Of a DNA stretch of 64,000 nt, positions 23,301 through 36,700 are shown piece by piece. The notes below the pieces were generated by a model that was given only the letters and a program-made list of their open reading frames with translations, did no database searches and was not told the origin of the DNA. The stretch is from Plectrocnemia conspersa. Lineage: Eukaryota; Arthropoda; Insecta; Trichoptera; Polycentropodidae. How positions within the stretch are numbered: position 1 is the stretch's first letter; each line of letters starts with the position of its first letter. A program made the position numbers and the translations under genes. The stretch covers positions 248,001-312,000 of the forward strand of contig VTFK01000241.1 in assembly GCA_009617715.1 (NCBI GenBank). The letters are read 5' to 3'.

Positions 23301-23385
23301 ATCCACCCGCTTTCGGCGACAACACTAGCGATGTGCTACGGCGCCGAGGAGTTAACTCGAAGTAACGAGCGCGAGCGGGGCTAAG
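23301..23385. promoter_or_regulatory. Shared bidirectional promoter of TRAPPC2L and VHL
   Basis: Only 85 bp separate the TRAPPC2L start codon (23300, minus) from the VHL start codon (23386, plus). The surrounding 23.1-23.9 kb is GC- and CpG-rich in an otherwise AT-rich region. No TATA box is visible. The 5' untranslated regions must be very short or overlap, so both genes are probably driven from one open-chromatin site. Confidence 0.7.
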
Positions 23386-23889
23386 ATGGAAGAGGGCGAG
23401 AGCGAAGCGCTGCGCTCGCTCAATTCGCTGAAAAAAGTGAAAGTAAGGTTCGCGAACGCGAGCTCGCAGACAGTGGGCGTGTACTGGGTGGACTACGAAG
23501 GCCAGGAGAAGTTGAGCAAAGTGTTGCCCGCGATCCATTGCGTGGACGTGGACACATACGAGACCCACCCCTGGATATTCAGAGACACCGTCACCGGGGA
23601 GCGGTACGCGGCGGGGAACCGAGAGGTGTTCTTCCCCGTCCGCCGCTTCGTGGTCCACGGTCAGTCCGTCCGTCAGTGCAGGACGGTAACAAAAATCGCC
23701 GCCCCTCTCAGGAGCCTCAGGAGCGCCGTTCTGCTCCACCTCGCGCGCGAGCTTCGACCCGATGAGGTATCCGGTCTCGAGATACCGCGAACGCTGCGGG
23801 AGGAGCTAAAGAGCCTCGTGGCGATCTACGCTGCGCCTCGCGACCAAGCTCTCACCTTGTCGGTCTGCTCCCGACCTCCAAATAACTAA
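23386..23889 (+). CDS. VHL: von Hippel-Lindau protein (VHL), intronless
   Basis: Single 167-codon open frame ending TAA. VHL is the substrate-recognition subunit of a cullin-2/elongin B/C ubiquitin ligase that binds prolyl-hydroxylated HIF-alpha. The beta domain (about residues 15-95) contains THPWIFRDTVTGERY and NREVFFPV, matching human GHLWLFRD and TELFVP. The His and Trp of the hydroxyproline pocket are present, and by my alignment Ser111 is Thr and Tyr98 is Ser. The alpha domain with the elongin-C-binding BC box is at about 106-120 (SLRSAVLLHLAREL). The BC-box Cys of human VHL (Cys162) aligns with Val here. The length is like other insect VHL proteins, which lack the acidic N-terminal repeats of the human one. 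Human VHL has introns, so the absence here is notable. The start is the first Met after the shared promoter. Confidence 0.9.
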   Translation: MEEGESEALRSLNSLKKVKVRFANASSQTVGVYWVDYEGQEKLSKVLPAIHCVDVDTYETHPWIFRDTVTGERYAAGNREVFFPVRRFVVHGQSVRQCRTVTKIAAPLRSLRSAVLLHLARELRPDEVSGLEIPRTLREELKSLVAIYAAPRDQALTLSVCSRPPNN

Positions 23890-23922
23890 TTCTTATATTT
23901 TTATAAATTCTTATTTTTAAAA

Positions 23923-23928
23923 AATAAA
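23923..23928 (+). terminator. VHL poly(A) signal
   Basis: AATAAA 34 bp after the VHL stop codon. Confidence 0.65.
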
Positions 23929-24537
23929 TCACATACAATGTAAACGTCTTTTATTTACCAATATCTTAGCATTTCTTCTCTAATCTTGTAGTAAGCTTTT
24001 AAACATGGGACTTGAAACCGAATGGGTGCGACTCCATGGTAACAGCTTATTGTTAAGTTGAACTATTTACCAACTGGGCGTGACCAATTTACCAACCAAG
24101 TGACGTCCTTTAGATAATAGGTATCTCGTGTTTGTTCTCTGTCTCGGTCTGGTGACGTGACAAAGTATCAAATCTTTTATACTATTGATTCGTGACGTCT
24201 CTGACGAATCACGGATCAGATGTTGGTTGGCCAATTGCATCGCCGGCATTATCAAACAACGAAATATGTCTACATCTTGAATACGTGCAAGATTAATACA
24301 TTTCGAGGTCGTTAACGCATAAGTTAGATTACATTAGCGGTCTTTACTCAGGTTAGACATCTTGTCTATTGCAGTAAAATTTTCATTAAAACAATTCAAT
24401 ATTATTATATTTTGATCATTTGTTATGACGTTATTGATAAAACATTCATTTATTTTATCTTCTAACACATGTTTTTTGTCTTCTGCCATTTTTAAAACGG
24501 TTAGTTAAATCACATATTTTTTATTTCTATTGTTTAA

Positions 24538-24777
24538 CTCTTTCACTGCGACTGATATTTTTGCGCCCCATTTCGAAATTTGCTAATACGTGGAGGAGCA
24601 CCTATATATACCATAAGTTATTTAAATATTATTTCAATAAATTAAATTTTTTTAACCTTAAATTATACAAAAAAAAAACATATTACAAGGCTCAATAGTT
24701 CATGATACCTTTAAGTGTTCAATACATACTGGCGATTTTCTTAATCACCTCTATAGCTGTCATATGCGGTCAAAGGG
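24538..24777. mobile_element. piggyBac-like MITE, 240 bp
   Basis: The left end ctctttcactgcgactgat follows TTAA (24534-24537). The reverse complement of the right end is ccctttgaccgcatatgaca, followed by TTAC. Inverted CYCTTTSACYGC-type ends and a TTAA target indicate a piggyBac-like non-autonomous element. Confidence 0.7.
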
Positions 24778-25089
24778 TTACATCACGTAATTTTTTTTAT
24801 TTGTTTCACTTTAATGCTTTATTGTTGCAAACGTCCGTCACTTTGAATATTGCACACGTTCGCCGAACACAGAAGTCGAGCGTATTTTTAAAATATGAAT
24901 TTATTAAAAAGTCTAAAACAAATAATACAGGTTGATCCAATACGAAATTCCTATGTTGGCGGCACTGTAAATCAGATAGCTGTCAATAATCACGCATGAT
25001 CAAAGTATCAAATGCTAGTTCGCAACAAAAATAATTGCTATAAAAATACACATTGTATGTTTTGATCTCGTAGAGATGAATGCAATAAT

Positions 25090-25320
25090 ATACCAGAACT
25101 ATAGATCAGTGGTATAAATGGTTGAATAGTACAGCAAATACACAAGGTTTCGAATTTCATATGTACCCCAATGTTTTTTTAGTTTTTATCGTATTTACGA
25201 GATCGGAATTAGTGATTATTATTATATATAATTATAATTCTGATTGATAAATACATATTTGGATTTACTATAGTTTCATAATCTTAATGATAAATATCGG
25301 GATAATTAGGAGCTAGATAA
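25090..25320 (+). mobile_element. tRNA-derived SINE copy
   Basis: A-box-like gatcagtggtataaatgg and B-box-like ggtttcgaattt are followed by 'catatgtaccccaatgttttttt', the counterpart of the run in 12112-12320. The following 'taattataattctgattgat' is shared with that copy too. Confidence 0.55.
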
Positions 25321-26510
25321 TGCCTAGTGACATATATTGATTGTAAACTAATAATGATTTACAATTAATAAATAATATCTCTCTTTACTTTTATTTACAG
25401 ACTTTGATTTCAGCCTTACTACTAGGGTTTTCAATTATTCGTAGTTTTTAAATATTCGAATACTGAATAAAAAACGGTTGAAGTATTAGAATATATTCGT
25501 AATTTTTTCTCGGTTTTTACCGATATTAATTTATTTAACTAATTAGTACAAAAAAATATTTAGCCCGTAAAATATTATTTAATTAAAAAGCAATTAGTGG
25601 TAAATATTATTTATTTTAATTAATCATTAATTACTTTCATAATTGACAAGCTTTTGAATTTTACAACATATGCATAATACAATACTGTGCGAATTACTTA
25701 ATATTACTTATTAATTTTTTTTTTGACCAGGAACATCATTTCAGCTATTTTAAATCAGCAGCATTAAGTTCAGCTGCGATTAAATTAATTCAGCAAAATT
25801 AATGAAACATTTTAAATACATGATTTTATCGAATTTATTGTATGTAAAATAGCTAATAATGTTGGAACAAATTTTAAATACATAAATATCGTATCCGTGT
25901 CAGCGTTTGTTTTGTGCGGATTGGCACATACATTAAATAACTTGTATTAAATTAGTCGCAGTCAAATTATTAAACTGATTGTAAAAAAATCTTTGCATTT
26001 TGAAACAACAAATACAAAAACGTAATACGAACTTTACAAAAATTCGCGACGCACACCTGTTTTTGAGATAGGCGCTAAACAATAATAAAGGGTTGGCCAT
26101 TTCAACATTATGTTTTGTTCCACGAACGAATTCTGTAAATTTCTGTCATAATAGAGACCGTTGATAAACATTATATTCGAAAATGTTTGTCGAATGCGGA
26201 AAAACATTTTTTGCTGCGAAGAAGCGTCCCATTGTCTCGCATTTTAAAACAAAATAAAGGACCATGGCTGTTGCAGCGGCACTAGTCACTCGGGTATATT
26301 GAGAGCAAAAATGACTACCTGTGTTGTTCAAGTACACAAATTGTTTCATTATAAGATTTTTTCAAATTTCATTCGTGATAGTATAAACGAATATTTCACG
26401 AATATTCGATCAATTATTAAAATATTCATATAGTTGTAAATCAGGCAAATAATTCGAATAATGGAATATTCGAATGACTCTACACTACTTACTTAGTTGT
26501 TGATTGTGTT

Positions 26511-26545
26511 TACCCCGTTGTAATGCATTGGGCTAATAACGGTGA
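26511..26545. repeat. Partial CCGTTGTAAC hairpin repeat
   Basis: taccccgttgtaatgcattgggctaa... matches half of the repeats at 53483-53526 (reverse strand) and 62832-62874. Outer flank homology with the 53483 copy (gtaagcacaatca-like) suggests all are ends of one element family. Confidence 0.5.
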
Positions 26546-26586
26546 GCTCTAGCGTGCTGCCATAATATAGATAGGACTGAGCTAAA

Positions 26587-27108
26587 CCCTTTGAGCGGTA
26601 TCGCCGTACATGTACGTTGATCAAACTTTCACTGTTTTGCGGTACCCCAGATAGTTAACTAAAGAAATAATAAGTAAAAAACATATTTTTATGATAAGTT
26701 TTTAATTTTATTTTAAAGTAAATGATTTTTATAGAAAATAATTCGAAATAAATGAGCATAACAAAAATATTTTATATGAGAATCTGAATTGATATAAAAA
26801 AATCCACAAAAGCCGAATAATACATGAAAAATATGTAAAGTAAATTTACGAAATTTGATAATTGAAGTGTTATAAATAAATTATTAAAACACGAAAATAC
26901 GAAAAAGTAGTGGAATAAATCCAAGCAATAAAACGTTGAGAATCACGGTTTTTTTCTATAATTTACTATAAATGCAATATTAAATAATAATAAATAAATA
27001 ACAACAGAAATAATTATAGAAAAATACATAAAATTAACTCACTTCCAGGTGTATACTAACAAATTAATAAATGTTTAAAAATTAACTCACTAATCAAAGG
27101 TTTAAGGG
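26587..27108. mobile_element. piggyBac-like MITE, copy 2
   Basis: Begins ccctttgagcggtatcgccg and ends ...caaaggtttaaggg. Over about 420 bp it tracks copy 1 (20959 on), sharing 'gccgtacatgta', 'tttcactgttttg', 'aagtagt', 'aataaatc' and 'gttgagaatcac' in order. Same orientation as copy 1. Confidence 0.6.
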
Positions 27109-27599
27109 AACAATTTTGACAGTGAAGAATAAATAAAAATTGTTGTAATTTTTTTCACACTATGAAAAGTAAGAGAAGAACTCTATATAGAGATTTTATA
27201 CTGTATATTATATTTCATAATGAATTGAATATGTTTGATACACATATATGGCAACCGTTCGGCAAAAAGGCGTTTCTCGGAACCGCTTTGAAGTGTTTTT
27301 TCATACATAAAAGTATGATAAAACCATTAAAAAAATCATTGGCTTATCGCACTTTAAGTTATAAGTGCTTTCAAGAAACTCGACGGACTCCAGGGATAGC
27401 AACATAAGATTAAGTTGAAATGTGTTATGAATTAGTTTTCAGCTAAAAAATGTAATCATGTGATATGTCAGCAAGACGAAGAGTTGTTATTGTCACTGTT
27501 TTTGATGGCTTCAGCTAAACCTGTGAGCCTAAAAGATAAAATATGAATGATATTTTTTATTTTGCCATCGTATTTATGGAATAGAGAGGGGAATAAGGG

Positions 27600-27760
27600 G
27601 TGCGTAATTTGAATGGTCGTGCGTTATCGACGGGGTCGGGGTTCGGCACATGCGCGCGGGACCTCGCCTTTGTGGTTCGGGAGCCGGACGGGACCGGGAG
27701 AGGGCGGAGGCGTGATGGCGCGCCCTCGCCCTCCGTCCCCGTCATGACAGCTGAGCGACG
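27600..27760 (+). promoter_or_regulatory. GC-rich leader and promoter region of ANKIB1
   Basis: An abrupt rise in GC directly upstream of the ANKIB1 start codon, in AT-rich surroundings, suggests a CpG-type promoter and 5'-UTR. No TATA box near an obvious start site was seen. Confidence 0.45.
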
Positions 27761-30700
27761 ATGGGCAGCGCCTCGTCCAAGTTCAAGAAGTACGTGCAGA
27801 ATGGCGACGAATATGCCGCCATGCAGGTCTACCAGGGCTGCCCCGACCTTAGCAAGAGCTTCGATCCTAACGCCAGCTATGGAGAGGGCAGGCACCATAA
27901 CACCGCCATGCACTATGCGGCCAGATACGGTATAAGTCTCACATCTATCCCGAGATAAAAATTATTATCTCGGGATTTATTACATTAAATAAAACTTTCA
28001 CATTTTGTTTTCTTCGAGTGAAGTGTCAGTTTATGAGAAAATATTCTCACTGCGCGGCCAAGAACCTCAACGTTTGATAAAAAAGCGTTAAAGCTTCTTT
28101 AATTAAAGTGACAGATTGCAAGTAAAATAATAAAATAAAATGCTGACTTCGCAAATAATATAGTTTTTTTCGCACCAGTAAAAATTTTAATGGATGATAA
28201 AAACCTCAAACGAGAGACCTACATAATTATGATCATTTTAGTGTAGTCGTATAAAAAACGGGTGTTGCATTATTTTTTAATATTGGGAGCTACTTTTTAT
28301 TTTAATTTACATGGAGACCGATTTTTAATAAAAATATTACAAAATAAATACTTTTAACCTTTTCCATGCTATGCGCACCACGTCGCGTCGGTTCACCAGC
28401 GCGAGGCTCATCATATGACGGGCTCGTAAAAGCGCAAAATTTTAAACGAAACTAGAAGATAGTTGTTAAAATCAATTCGACTTATTATTAAACGATTTCA
28501 TTATTATTATTTTTATAAGTTTAGGTACAACAATAAAAGATATTAAAGTAAAGTAAAGCATTGAAGCCGCTCGAATTTTGCGCGAGAAGAGTGGTAAATG
28601 TATTTTTATTACTAATATATTAGTTACTATGAAATGCTAGTTTATACGCGATTATTTAAAATATTTTAACAAAGTCAGTTCGATCCGCTATATTGTTTTC
28701 AAAGAGCGATCAATAGAGGTCTTAAATATTCTATAAAACTTATATAGTTTGATTGCAATCTAATAAAACCAGGGCTTCGAACCGGAACTGAGCCGAAAAC
28801 CGGAAAAATATTGGTTTATTTCGTTTCGAAATGTTGCGAATTTTAAAGGGTGCTATATAACAGGGAATTATTTAACAGATTTACCATTTAAATAAATACT
28901 TTGTTCCATAAAACTAATTGTTTATGCATTACAATAATAAAAAATGAACATTAAATAAATACATAGATTGAGAAACATTTTCTTTAGTGTGTATTAAAAT
29001 ATATAAACTGCGCATTAGCGTTTCTTTATTGTAGCGAATGACCAGTGCGCTAGGGCAATATTTGAATTTTTTGGAATAGTTTTGTATATTTTGAAATAAT
29101 GTTTAAATTGAGTTTATTATAACAAAATATAGTACAATTTAAATAAGCTATATATAAAATAAAATGCGCAAATACTGTAAGCATTTTATAAAATATATTT
29201 TAATTAAAAAAACATAGTGTTTTAACCGCTACTCTTTGGATTTGCGCTTGCGGTATGCAATAAGATTTTTGCTTCGGTCGAGCTAATTGCTTATAATAAT
29301 ATTTACAGGTTAATTACATAACGAAATTGGTCGAAAACATTTATTTGGAACACAAGTTGATTTTTTCAATGACTTTAAATCAAATTTTCAAAGTAATCGT
29401 CTTGTTAATGTGTGAATGGTAAATTGTTAGGCACGTGTTTTTAGCATTTTACAATAAATATATAATAAAATTCGGAATAGATGAAAAAATATATATGAAG
29501 CCAATTTATATAACCCTCCTTTTAAATAGATTCGTTGCAGAGTTATTCATGGGGTGTTTACTGTTCTGAACAAAGTAGTTTATAAATTGATAATTAAATT
29601 GTCCTCAAATTTAAGGATTTTAATATCAAGAGACCAGTTTTGGATTGTGCAACTAGATGGAACAGAACATATAATATGTCAAAAATTTTATTAAAACGCA
29701 AAGACTTTAATTCGTCATTGGCAGTAATTTAGATTATTATTTTGCGGAAAACTAATGGGTGAAATTTTATTTTTAACATTTTGCAACCCCTAATGGGAAG
29801 AAAGTGCCTAAAAGTTTAAAGTTGCTTATTATATATTTTTATAGTGTAATTTTGAGACACATCAATCCTTTTCGTTTATAAATAATGATATATGGTCAAC
29901 ATATTTAAGCTTGAAGCATAACTCTAAAAAAATGTTTTTTCAGATATAATAATATCAATCTAGGTTCGATAATTAATTAATACAGTTACAGATATTGTGA
30001 TGCAAAGACATACTATCCCTCATAATAAGTTGTAGTTCATTCTTAGCGTGCCTAAAAGTATATAAGTTTAATCTAGGAATGAAACATCTGCTGCGGACGT
30101 TCCTCGCCGATCTCGGAGGAGACCCCAACAAGAGGAACGCATTCGATGAGACGGTGCTGCATAGCGCGTGTAGTGCAGGGACGACCTTCCCTCCGGCGAG
30201 CGGCCGCGTATCCGTGGGATGCGTGCGGATCGCCGGTTAGTAGTAGCCTGCAATACTCATAGTTAACCGCAATACGTAACGCCGTAATGCGTCGCAGGAG
30301 GCGAAGGCGATCGGCGACCCGAGACCGACGCTTCTGCCGGAGCACTCACTGCCAGCGCTCAGGAAAGGAGAGCCGCTTGCGTCGCTCTGTTGCTGCAATG
30401 GAGAGGAGGGCGCCTGCCTTCATCCGAGGAGAGGGAGCGAGTGCAGCTGGACGCACTCGACAGGGTATGCCAACCGTCATCAAATCACGTCCGTTTGACC
30501 TGTTACGATCTATCGTACCGTTCGTTCGCAGGAGGGAAACAGCGCGCTGCACCTCGCCGCCGGAGCGGGCCTCAACAGCGGCGTGCGCCTCCTGCTGGCG
30601 GCTGGCGCTCGCTCCCTCACCAGAGACTCATCGGGCAGAACAGCAGCGCAGAGAGCTCTAGTTGCAGGCCATGCCAGATTGGCAGCTATTGTCGAGAGGG

Positions 30701-33700
30701 CTGCGCTCTTTGTGAGTACTCTTTTAGTTCGATCCTTTGCGGCCGTTGTCTCATGACGATCCGCTTTCAGTCCGAAGAACCCGTCGATTGGTGCGCTGAG
30801 CGATGGGCCTGGACGTCCTTGGAGGTGAACGAGGAAGAGGCAGAGGAGGCGGCCTTAGCAGGAGGGGCAGGGGGCTTCGATTCGCACGAGGGGCTTCGAC
30901 CACAGCAACTCCGCGAAGCTAAAGATCGGCTGCTGGTTGATACGAGCGACATGCTCAGAGTTTCGCTTTTCACGGCAGAAGCGCTGCTTAGAGACAACGG
31001 TGAGCAACTCGCTACCGCGCCCCCGAGACTGCTTCCAACTCAGCAATGTTTCAGAGTGGTGCAGAGACGCGCTTGTCGAAAGGTGGATGAAGGACGCGGC
31101 TGGGTGCTGTCAATCGGCTGGAGTCTCGCTGCCAGGAGGATCGCTGGACAGCGAGCATCCGGAGGAAGCTTTCTCAGCTGATGGAGAACGAAAAACTATC
31201 GAAGTAAGCTTCTGCGAAATGTATCCAGTAGTGAGAATGATTTCTAAAATCCTGCATGATTTCTATAATCCTGCCAGATTTTTCCTACCTGTTAATTGCT
31301 GATCACCGGCAATATGTTGACTATTGTACTCATTGCCCCGACAAGTATTTCGCTCATTTTAGAGTAAAGTCGCTGCAGAAGTGACCAATTGACAACCAGC
31401 TAAATTTCAGCGTTGCCAAAGTGGCACACTGTTATATGTCCTAGCTCTTCTTCGCCAGCGAAATTCCGGGGCTTCAATCAATGACTTGAGATGCACATCG
31501 CCAAAATTTGCGACTAGACATCAATGATGCTCAGTTTCATTGTATACAATACGTTCCATTGTCTGGAATCTTCGCAAAGCGAAGTACTCTAACAGGATTA
31601 AGAGGAAATTTCATATATGTCTTTACAGTAGGGATCGTAGAGTGTCTTAAAGCTTCCCTCACTTGATACATTAAGCTTCTCAGCGAGTTTAACAATGCTA
31701 TTTTCGGTGATAGCTACGAGGAGCTGGAATAATCTAAGTATGCGTTGCAGTGTGGCATCTGCTGCGAAGAAGTGAGTGCGCTCGACGCCGGTAGTGGTGG
31801 TTGCGGCCACGTCTTCTGCGCTGGGTGCTGGGGACGTTATCTGAAAGGGCGCGTGTGCGAAGGAGAGCCAAGACCAGCGTGCCCCGCACCAAGATGTCGC
31901 AGAGCCGCACCGCACCACCTGCTGCAGCGTTGCCTCACTCCTAGGACGCAGAGAAAGTATCTACTGTTTGACATCAAGGCGTTCGTAGAGAGTTCTCGTG
32001 GGATGAAGTGGTGCCCGGTGGCTGGTTGTGGAAGAGCCGTCAAACTGCACGAGACCGAATTGGCGGTAAGCGATGAATCTATTATGGCGTGTCTTGTGTA
32101 CAAGAATTCATTTAAAACTCGAATTCACATTTTCAGATACCGCCAGCGGCTGATGACGACGTCTTGGACGGAGAGGGAGGCACTGCAATGGGCTATCCGA
32201 CCGTGTCACGAGGGGTCGACTGCGGAGACTTTCATTTCTTCTGCTGGGAATGCAACGGTGAACCTCATCCTCCGATCGGCTGCGCGGCGTGGGCTCGGTG
32301 GACCGCTAGAGCCGGCGCAACTCCTCCGGCTCCTCTGGCTTCCGCCGCTGGGGGCGCCGAAAGCGCGGCATCTTCTTTGTGGCTTTTAGCGCACTGTAAA
32401 CCGTGTCCATCGTGCTCCTGTCCCATTCAAAAGAACGACGGCTGCAACCACATGAAATGTACCAAGGTAACAAGAAATCTGAACGTGAATTCAGACGATT
32501 GAGCGTCTTCCGATGTTCGTATCGTTTTTAGTGCAAGTTCGACTTCTGTTGGGTGTGTCTCGAGAGTTGGAAGCGTCACGGATCAGCGACGGGAGGCTAC
32601 TTCAGATGCACCAGGGAAGAGGCCACGGCTCGCGCGGAACAGTCCAGAGGAACGGCACTTGCGGAAGCCAGAGTAATCTAGCGATTCGATTGAAGCTCCA
32701 ATTTATAGCTTGTTTTAACAACCGGATGTTCGTTTCAGATTCAAAACGTAGAAGCCCAAGAGCAGTGGCGATTCGCCGTGCAGTGCGCTCGCTATCGCCG
32801 ACACGAACAGAGATGGATAGCCGAAAGACCCTTGTTGATAGCCACTCCTGCTAAAGCCAAGGCCTTGGATCACAACAGTGCGTCGTATAAACGTTGGCTA
32901 AATTTCGGTATTATAACCTATCGAGTATTTTATTTCAGACGCCAGTAACGGCATATTAGAAAACGCCGCCAGAGAACTGGGACTCAGCAGACGCGTTTTG
33001 ATAGGTTGCTGCACTTACAGCTACGCATTATCTCCAAACGCTCCACATCGACCGTCTTTTCACTACGCGCAGGTATGCAATAGATATAGGAAAGCAGCAA
33101 AACGGAAGCTATATTAAATCTTCCTTTTAGGATGAGCTGGAACGATGTGTTTCTCGACTGTCTAATTTAATCGCCTGTGAAGTGATCGAAGCTCCGTTAC
33201 TTGCTCTCAAAAGAGCCACCGCTGCTACGAAACGTTGGAGACTCGCAGTTATGAGACTGGTCAGACCGCCTGCACCTCCTGCAGCTATATCTGCGCAAGA
33301 ATTGCGCATGATGGTAAATTAATAATAACAACGATCTCTCAATTTTATGTATTTATCGAACCTCTTTGTATTTTTAAGGCGCGATTATTGGCTCGCGGTA
33401 GACTGGATCCCAGGGACCCTTGGAGATTCCCGCTTGGACCTCGAGGGGAACCTTTAAGAGCTCCTGACCCTCTAGATCCTGACAGAGTTGCTGTGAGTGG
33501 GCAAAAGTAATAACGTGTGAAAATTCTACAATTGTATCAACTACATTTTTTTACAGGAACCACAACCTTCCGTGTCACCTAGAGTCGTTCCGGAAAGATC
33601 AACTCCCGTGAACGACGGCGATGGTAGTAGCAACGATATATTTATCAAACGAGATTCGATTCTGATTAAATATTGTTTTAGTTTACCGCATCAACGTGTC

Positions 33701-36700
33701 CGAATACAACATGGACTTGATCATCGCATTGGAAATGTCCAGACTTCAAATGCTAGAGGAGCAGGCTCGCAGAGGTCACGAATCGGATGGGTCTTCAACT
33801 TCGCAGGGTGAGTTTATTTTTTTCTTACATACTTTCAAAGGATAAAAAGTGGAAAATAGATGGTTTTTTTCAGACACTACATTGACGCGAAACAGACAGC
33901 GTCCAGCTAGGCTAAATATCTCAGTATCCATCGGAGCATCTTCGGACAATGGTGAGAGATATCTTTTAATGAATCAAATTGTAGCACTGACTATAAAACC
34001 GTATTTGAAACACAGAAGATAAGAACCTGTCGGACGACCAGCTGAAGTTGGCGATCCAGCTCTCTCTCCAGGAAACGGGAGCTCGTTTCAGAACGGATTC
34101 CGATGACAAATTCGCTGGAGAGGGATCCAGTGGTTGCGCTGGACAGTATAGAGAACTTTCTACGCTACAATCAATAGAAGGACCATCTTGGAGCATAACC
34201 AAGGAACGGAGGGAAGCATCCCATGAGGATTTGCTAGAGTCCAACACGTCCTCGCTCAACAGGAATGCCAACCGAGTAAATAAAACTAATGTTTATATAA
34301 TCTGGTTGTTCCATTATGTGGTTGTAATATTTAAAATATATCAAAAGGACGAAAGTTGGTCGAGAGCCGCCGATATCACAGTGGGCTATTTTCTGAAAGC
34401 GCTGGGACGTTCACCACTAGATCTTCCGAACTTAGCATTGGGTCTGGACATTTTGGGAGCAAAACAAGACAAAATTTCGTTCCCAAAACAGGTTAGTATA
34501 TAGTATATCTACATGGTATGTTTGCATTCAATGATAAACCCTTTGCACTCAAACTTGTTTTAGTTTGATAGACTACTCGGGAAAAGTTCAAAACGAATAA
34601 ATCTTATTAAAAATGGAAATCATATGTTTTGAACAAAATTATTAATAAATAAAGCTCAAAAACGAAAATTTAATAATATCAATAAAATCCTGTCAATTAA
34701 TTGATTTTTTTGCACTAATTATTCAAACTCAAGGAATCATTCTTAAAACTCTTATATATGACACTGAAAGAAATGTGAAATATTTTCAGTAAAAAACCTA
34801 AAAATATATTGTTTTGTTACAGTCTGATGGTGAAAATCCTAGTATATCAGGATTTATTAATTACTGCAATGAAGGTATTTCAAATTGTCTTTAAAAATAT
34901 GAAATTGAATTATTATTAAGGATTTTATTTTCTCAGGATTGAAAACCAGACCTCCTTTGTTGCGTTCGGGAGTCGCAGGTCAGAGGCCTCCACTATTGCG
35001 TCAGATAGGAGGCAAGTCCAGGAGATCCTGGAGCATGGGAGATATTTCGATTCGAAGTTCAAGCACGGATGACACTACGACGTAAGTGTTACATTGAAAT
35101 AAACATGAACGCCTAACAGCAACGTAATTATCTTCACTTTTCAGAGGCACTAAGATCATTGATGAACCAATCATAATCGACGACGACGAGAATGTTTTCG
35201 AATATACGGATAAACGTCTTGAAGAAAGTCAAAACTTCCGCCGTCGTGATTCGCCACGCTGCTCTAAGTCGTCGATTCGTTCTGGCGGTAACTCCGGATG
35301 CGTCCAGATCGACACCGAGTCTCAGAAAGACCCACGCAAGAAGATCCACAACTTCCCAAAGAATCTACCGCGGGGAGAGTTCTGCTGCGAGAAGAAGTGC
35401 GTTAAGAACAAATCTGCAGGTCCTTCCACTCCCAGGTACTACGATAAGAAAGTGGTTCCAGATGCAGACGCTCCCAAAACCGTGAGCGTCGACTGGCGGG
35501 GAAAAGTCGACCCCGAGGCGTTCGATTTCACAGAAAAGACTATTCGCCTGCCAGATTTGAATTCGAGCCATCTAAGGGTGAATCGCTCGAGCCGAGACGA
35601 GCTGACAACGGACTCGTTCCGGAGGCATTCGGATCATATTCCGAGGGCCGGCGATAGGACCGGAGGCACAGTAAAAGCCTGCAGCTCTGAAAGGCATATC
35701 GGAGAGCGGAGTCCGCCGAGGCTTCGAATCGACAGCCCAAAGAAGAGCAAGATCTCAGATGCTGCACCGACCCTCTCCATTAAAATATGCGATGAGGCAG
35801 TGGGAGATGAAGGCGGGACCAAGACCAAGAGGGGCCTCGAGACGGATAGTAGTAATGAGTGTGAATCGGAGACGGGCATTCCTAAATCCCCGACTCTGTA
35901 TATCTCCGGGGTGTCTATATGTCGTGAGCCCGGCGAGCAACGATCTCCAAAAGCGAGACAGAAAGTGGTGAGGGGCTGCGGATCCGGCGCGATGCCCTCC
36001 AGTCCGGTGGTAGTCCGCGTCACGTCCCCCTCGTTGTCTCCGGCTACTCCGGAGCCGTACACGCCGTCCCTGCTGCGCTCCGCCACCCCGACCAGCCCCG
36101 CACGTGAAAGGCGCAGAGCCGGTCGCTTCTCCGACGACACTCTCGACGCCCCGGTACTGCCTCCGTCACATTTCAGCGACGACGTGTTTTACGACGAGGA
36201 CGATCCCGGGCTGGTGATCGACTGCGCGTTGGACGAGCCTCCCGTGTACGCCGGCTGTCACGGTGGAGGTATTTTTATCAGCAGCGCTCCCGCACCGGAA
36301 CGTTCGAACCTCGATGAGAGAGAAAAGGTTGAGACCTCGTACGAATCTCCACCGGCTTCTCCGTTCGCGAGGCCTGTTCGAAAGACCAGATCGGCTAGAC
36401 CGCTGCTTGGATCGCGGGAGTTTGGCGACGAAGCACGGCCGAGGGACCGCTCCGAGCTTAAATCCAGGAGCGCCAACGAGCCAGAGCGCGACAGAGAAAT
36501 GTTCCAGTTCCCGAAATCGTCGACGGACGGAGCTCTGAGCTCAGTGCTGCACGTGCAGGAGTCCAATCTCAGCTCGGACGACTTCCACGAAGCGCTGTTC
36601 TTGCTCGAACGATCGCCTAAGACGAGGGATTCCAAACGGCGCAAGAGAAGCAAGAAGCGCGAGAAAGAATCGGCCAAGAAAGAAGACTCTCCTAGGAACG

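Larger units (their letters stand above)
23929..27760. other. AT-rich spacer between VHL and ANKIB1
   Basis: No supported gene. It contains a 240-bp piggyBac-like MITE (24538-24777), a SINE (25090-25320), a half copy of the CCGTTGTAAC hairpin repeat (26511-26545) and a piggyBac-like element (26587-27108). The last 160 bp before ANKIB1 are GC-rich and are probably its promoter and 5'-UTR. Confidence 0.55.

Noticed and set aside
23086..23384. Several overlapping open frames in the VHL/TRAPPC2L CpG island
   Set aside because: GC-rich DNA lacks stops by chance; only the TRAPPC2L exon 1 and VHL frames match known proteins.
24702..24935. 77-codon open frame with a hydrophobic start
   Set aside because: It begins inside the right end of a MITE and runs into AT-rich DNA.
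31598..31745. Minus-strand open frame upstream of the ANKIB1 RING1 exon
   Set aside because: Shadow over ANKIB1 sequence; its only link to 41530 is a shared 15-mer (cagctcctcgtagct), which is expected by chance at this size.
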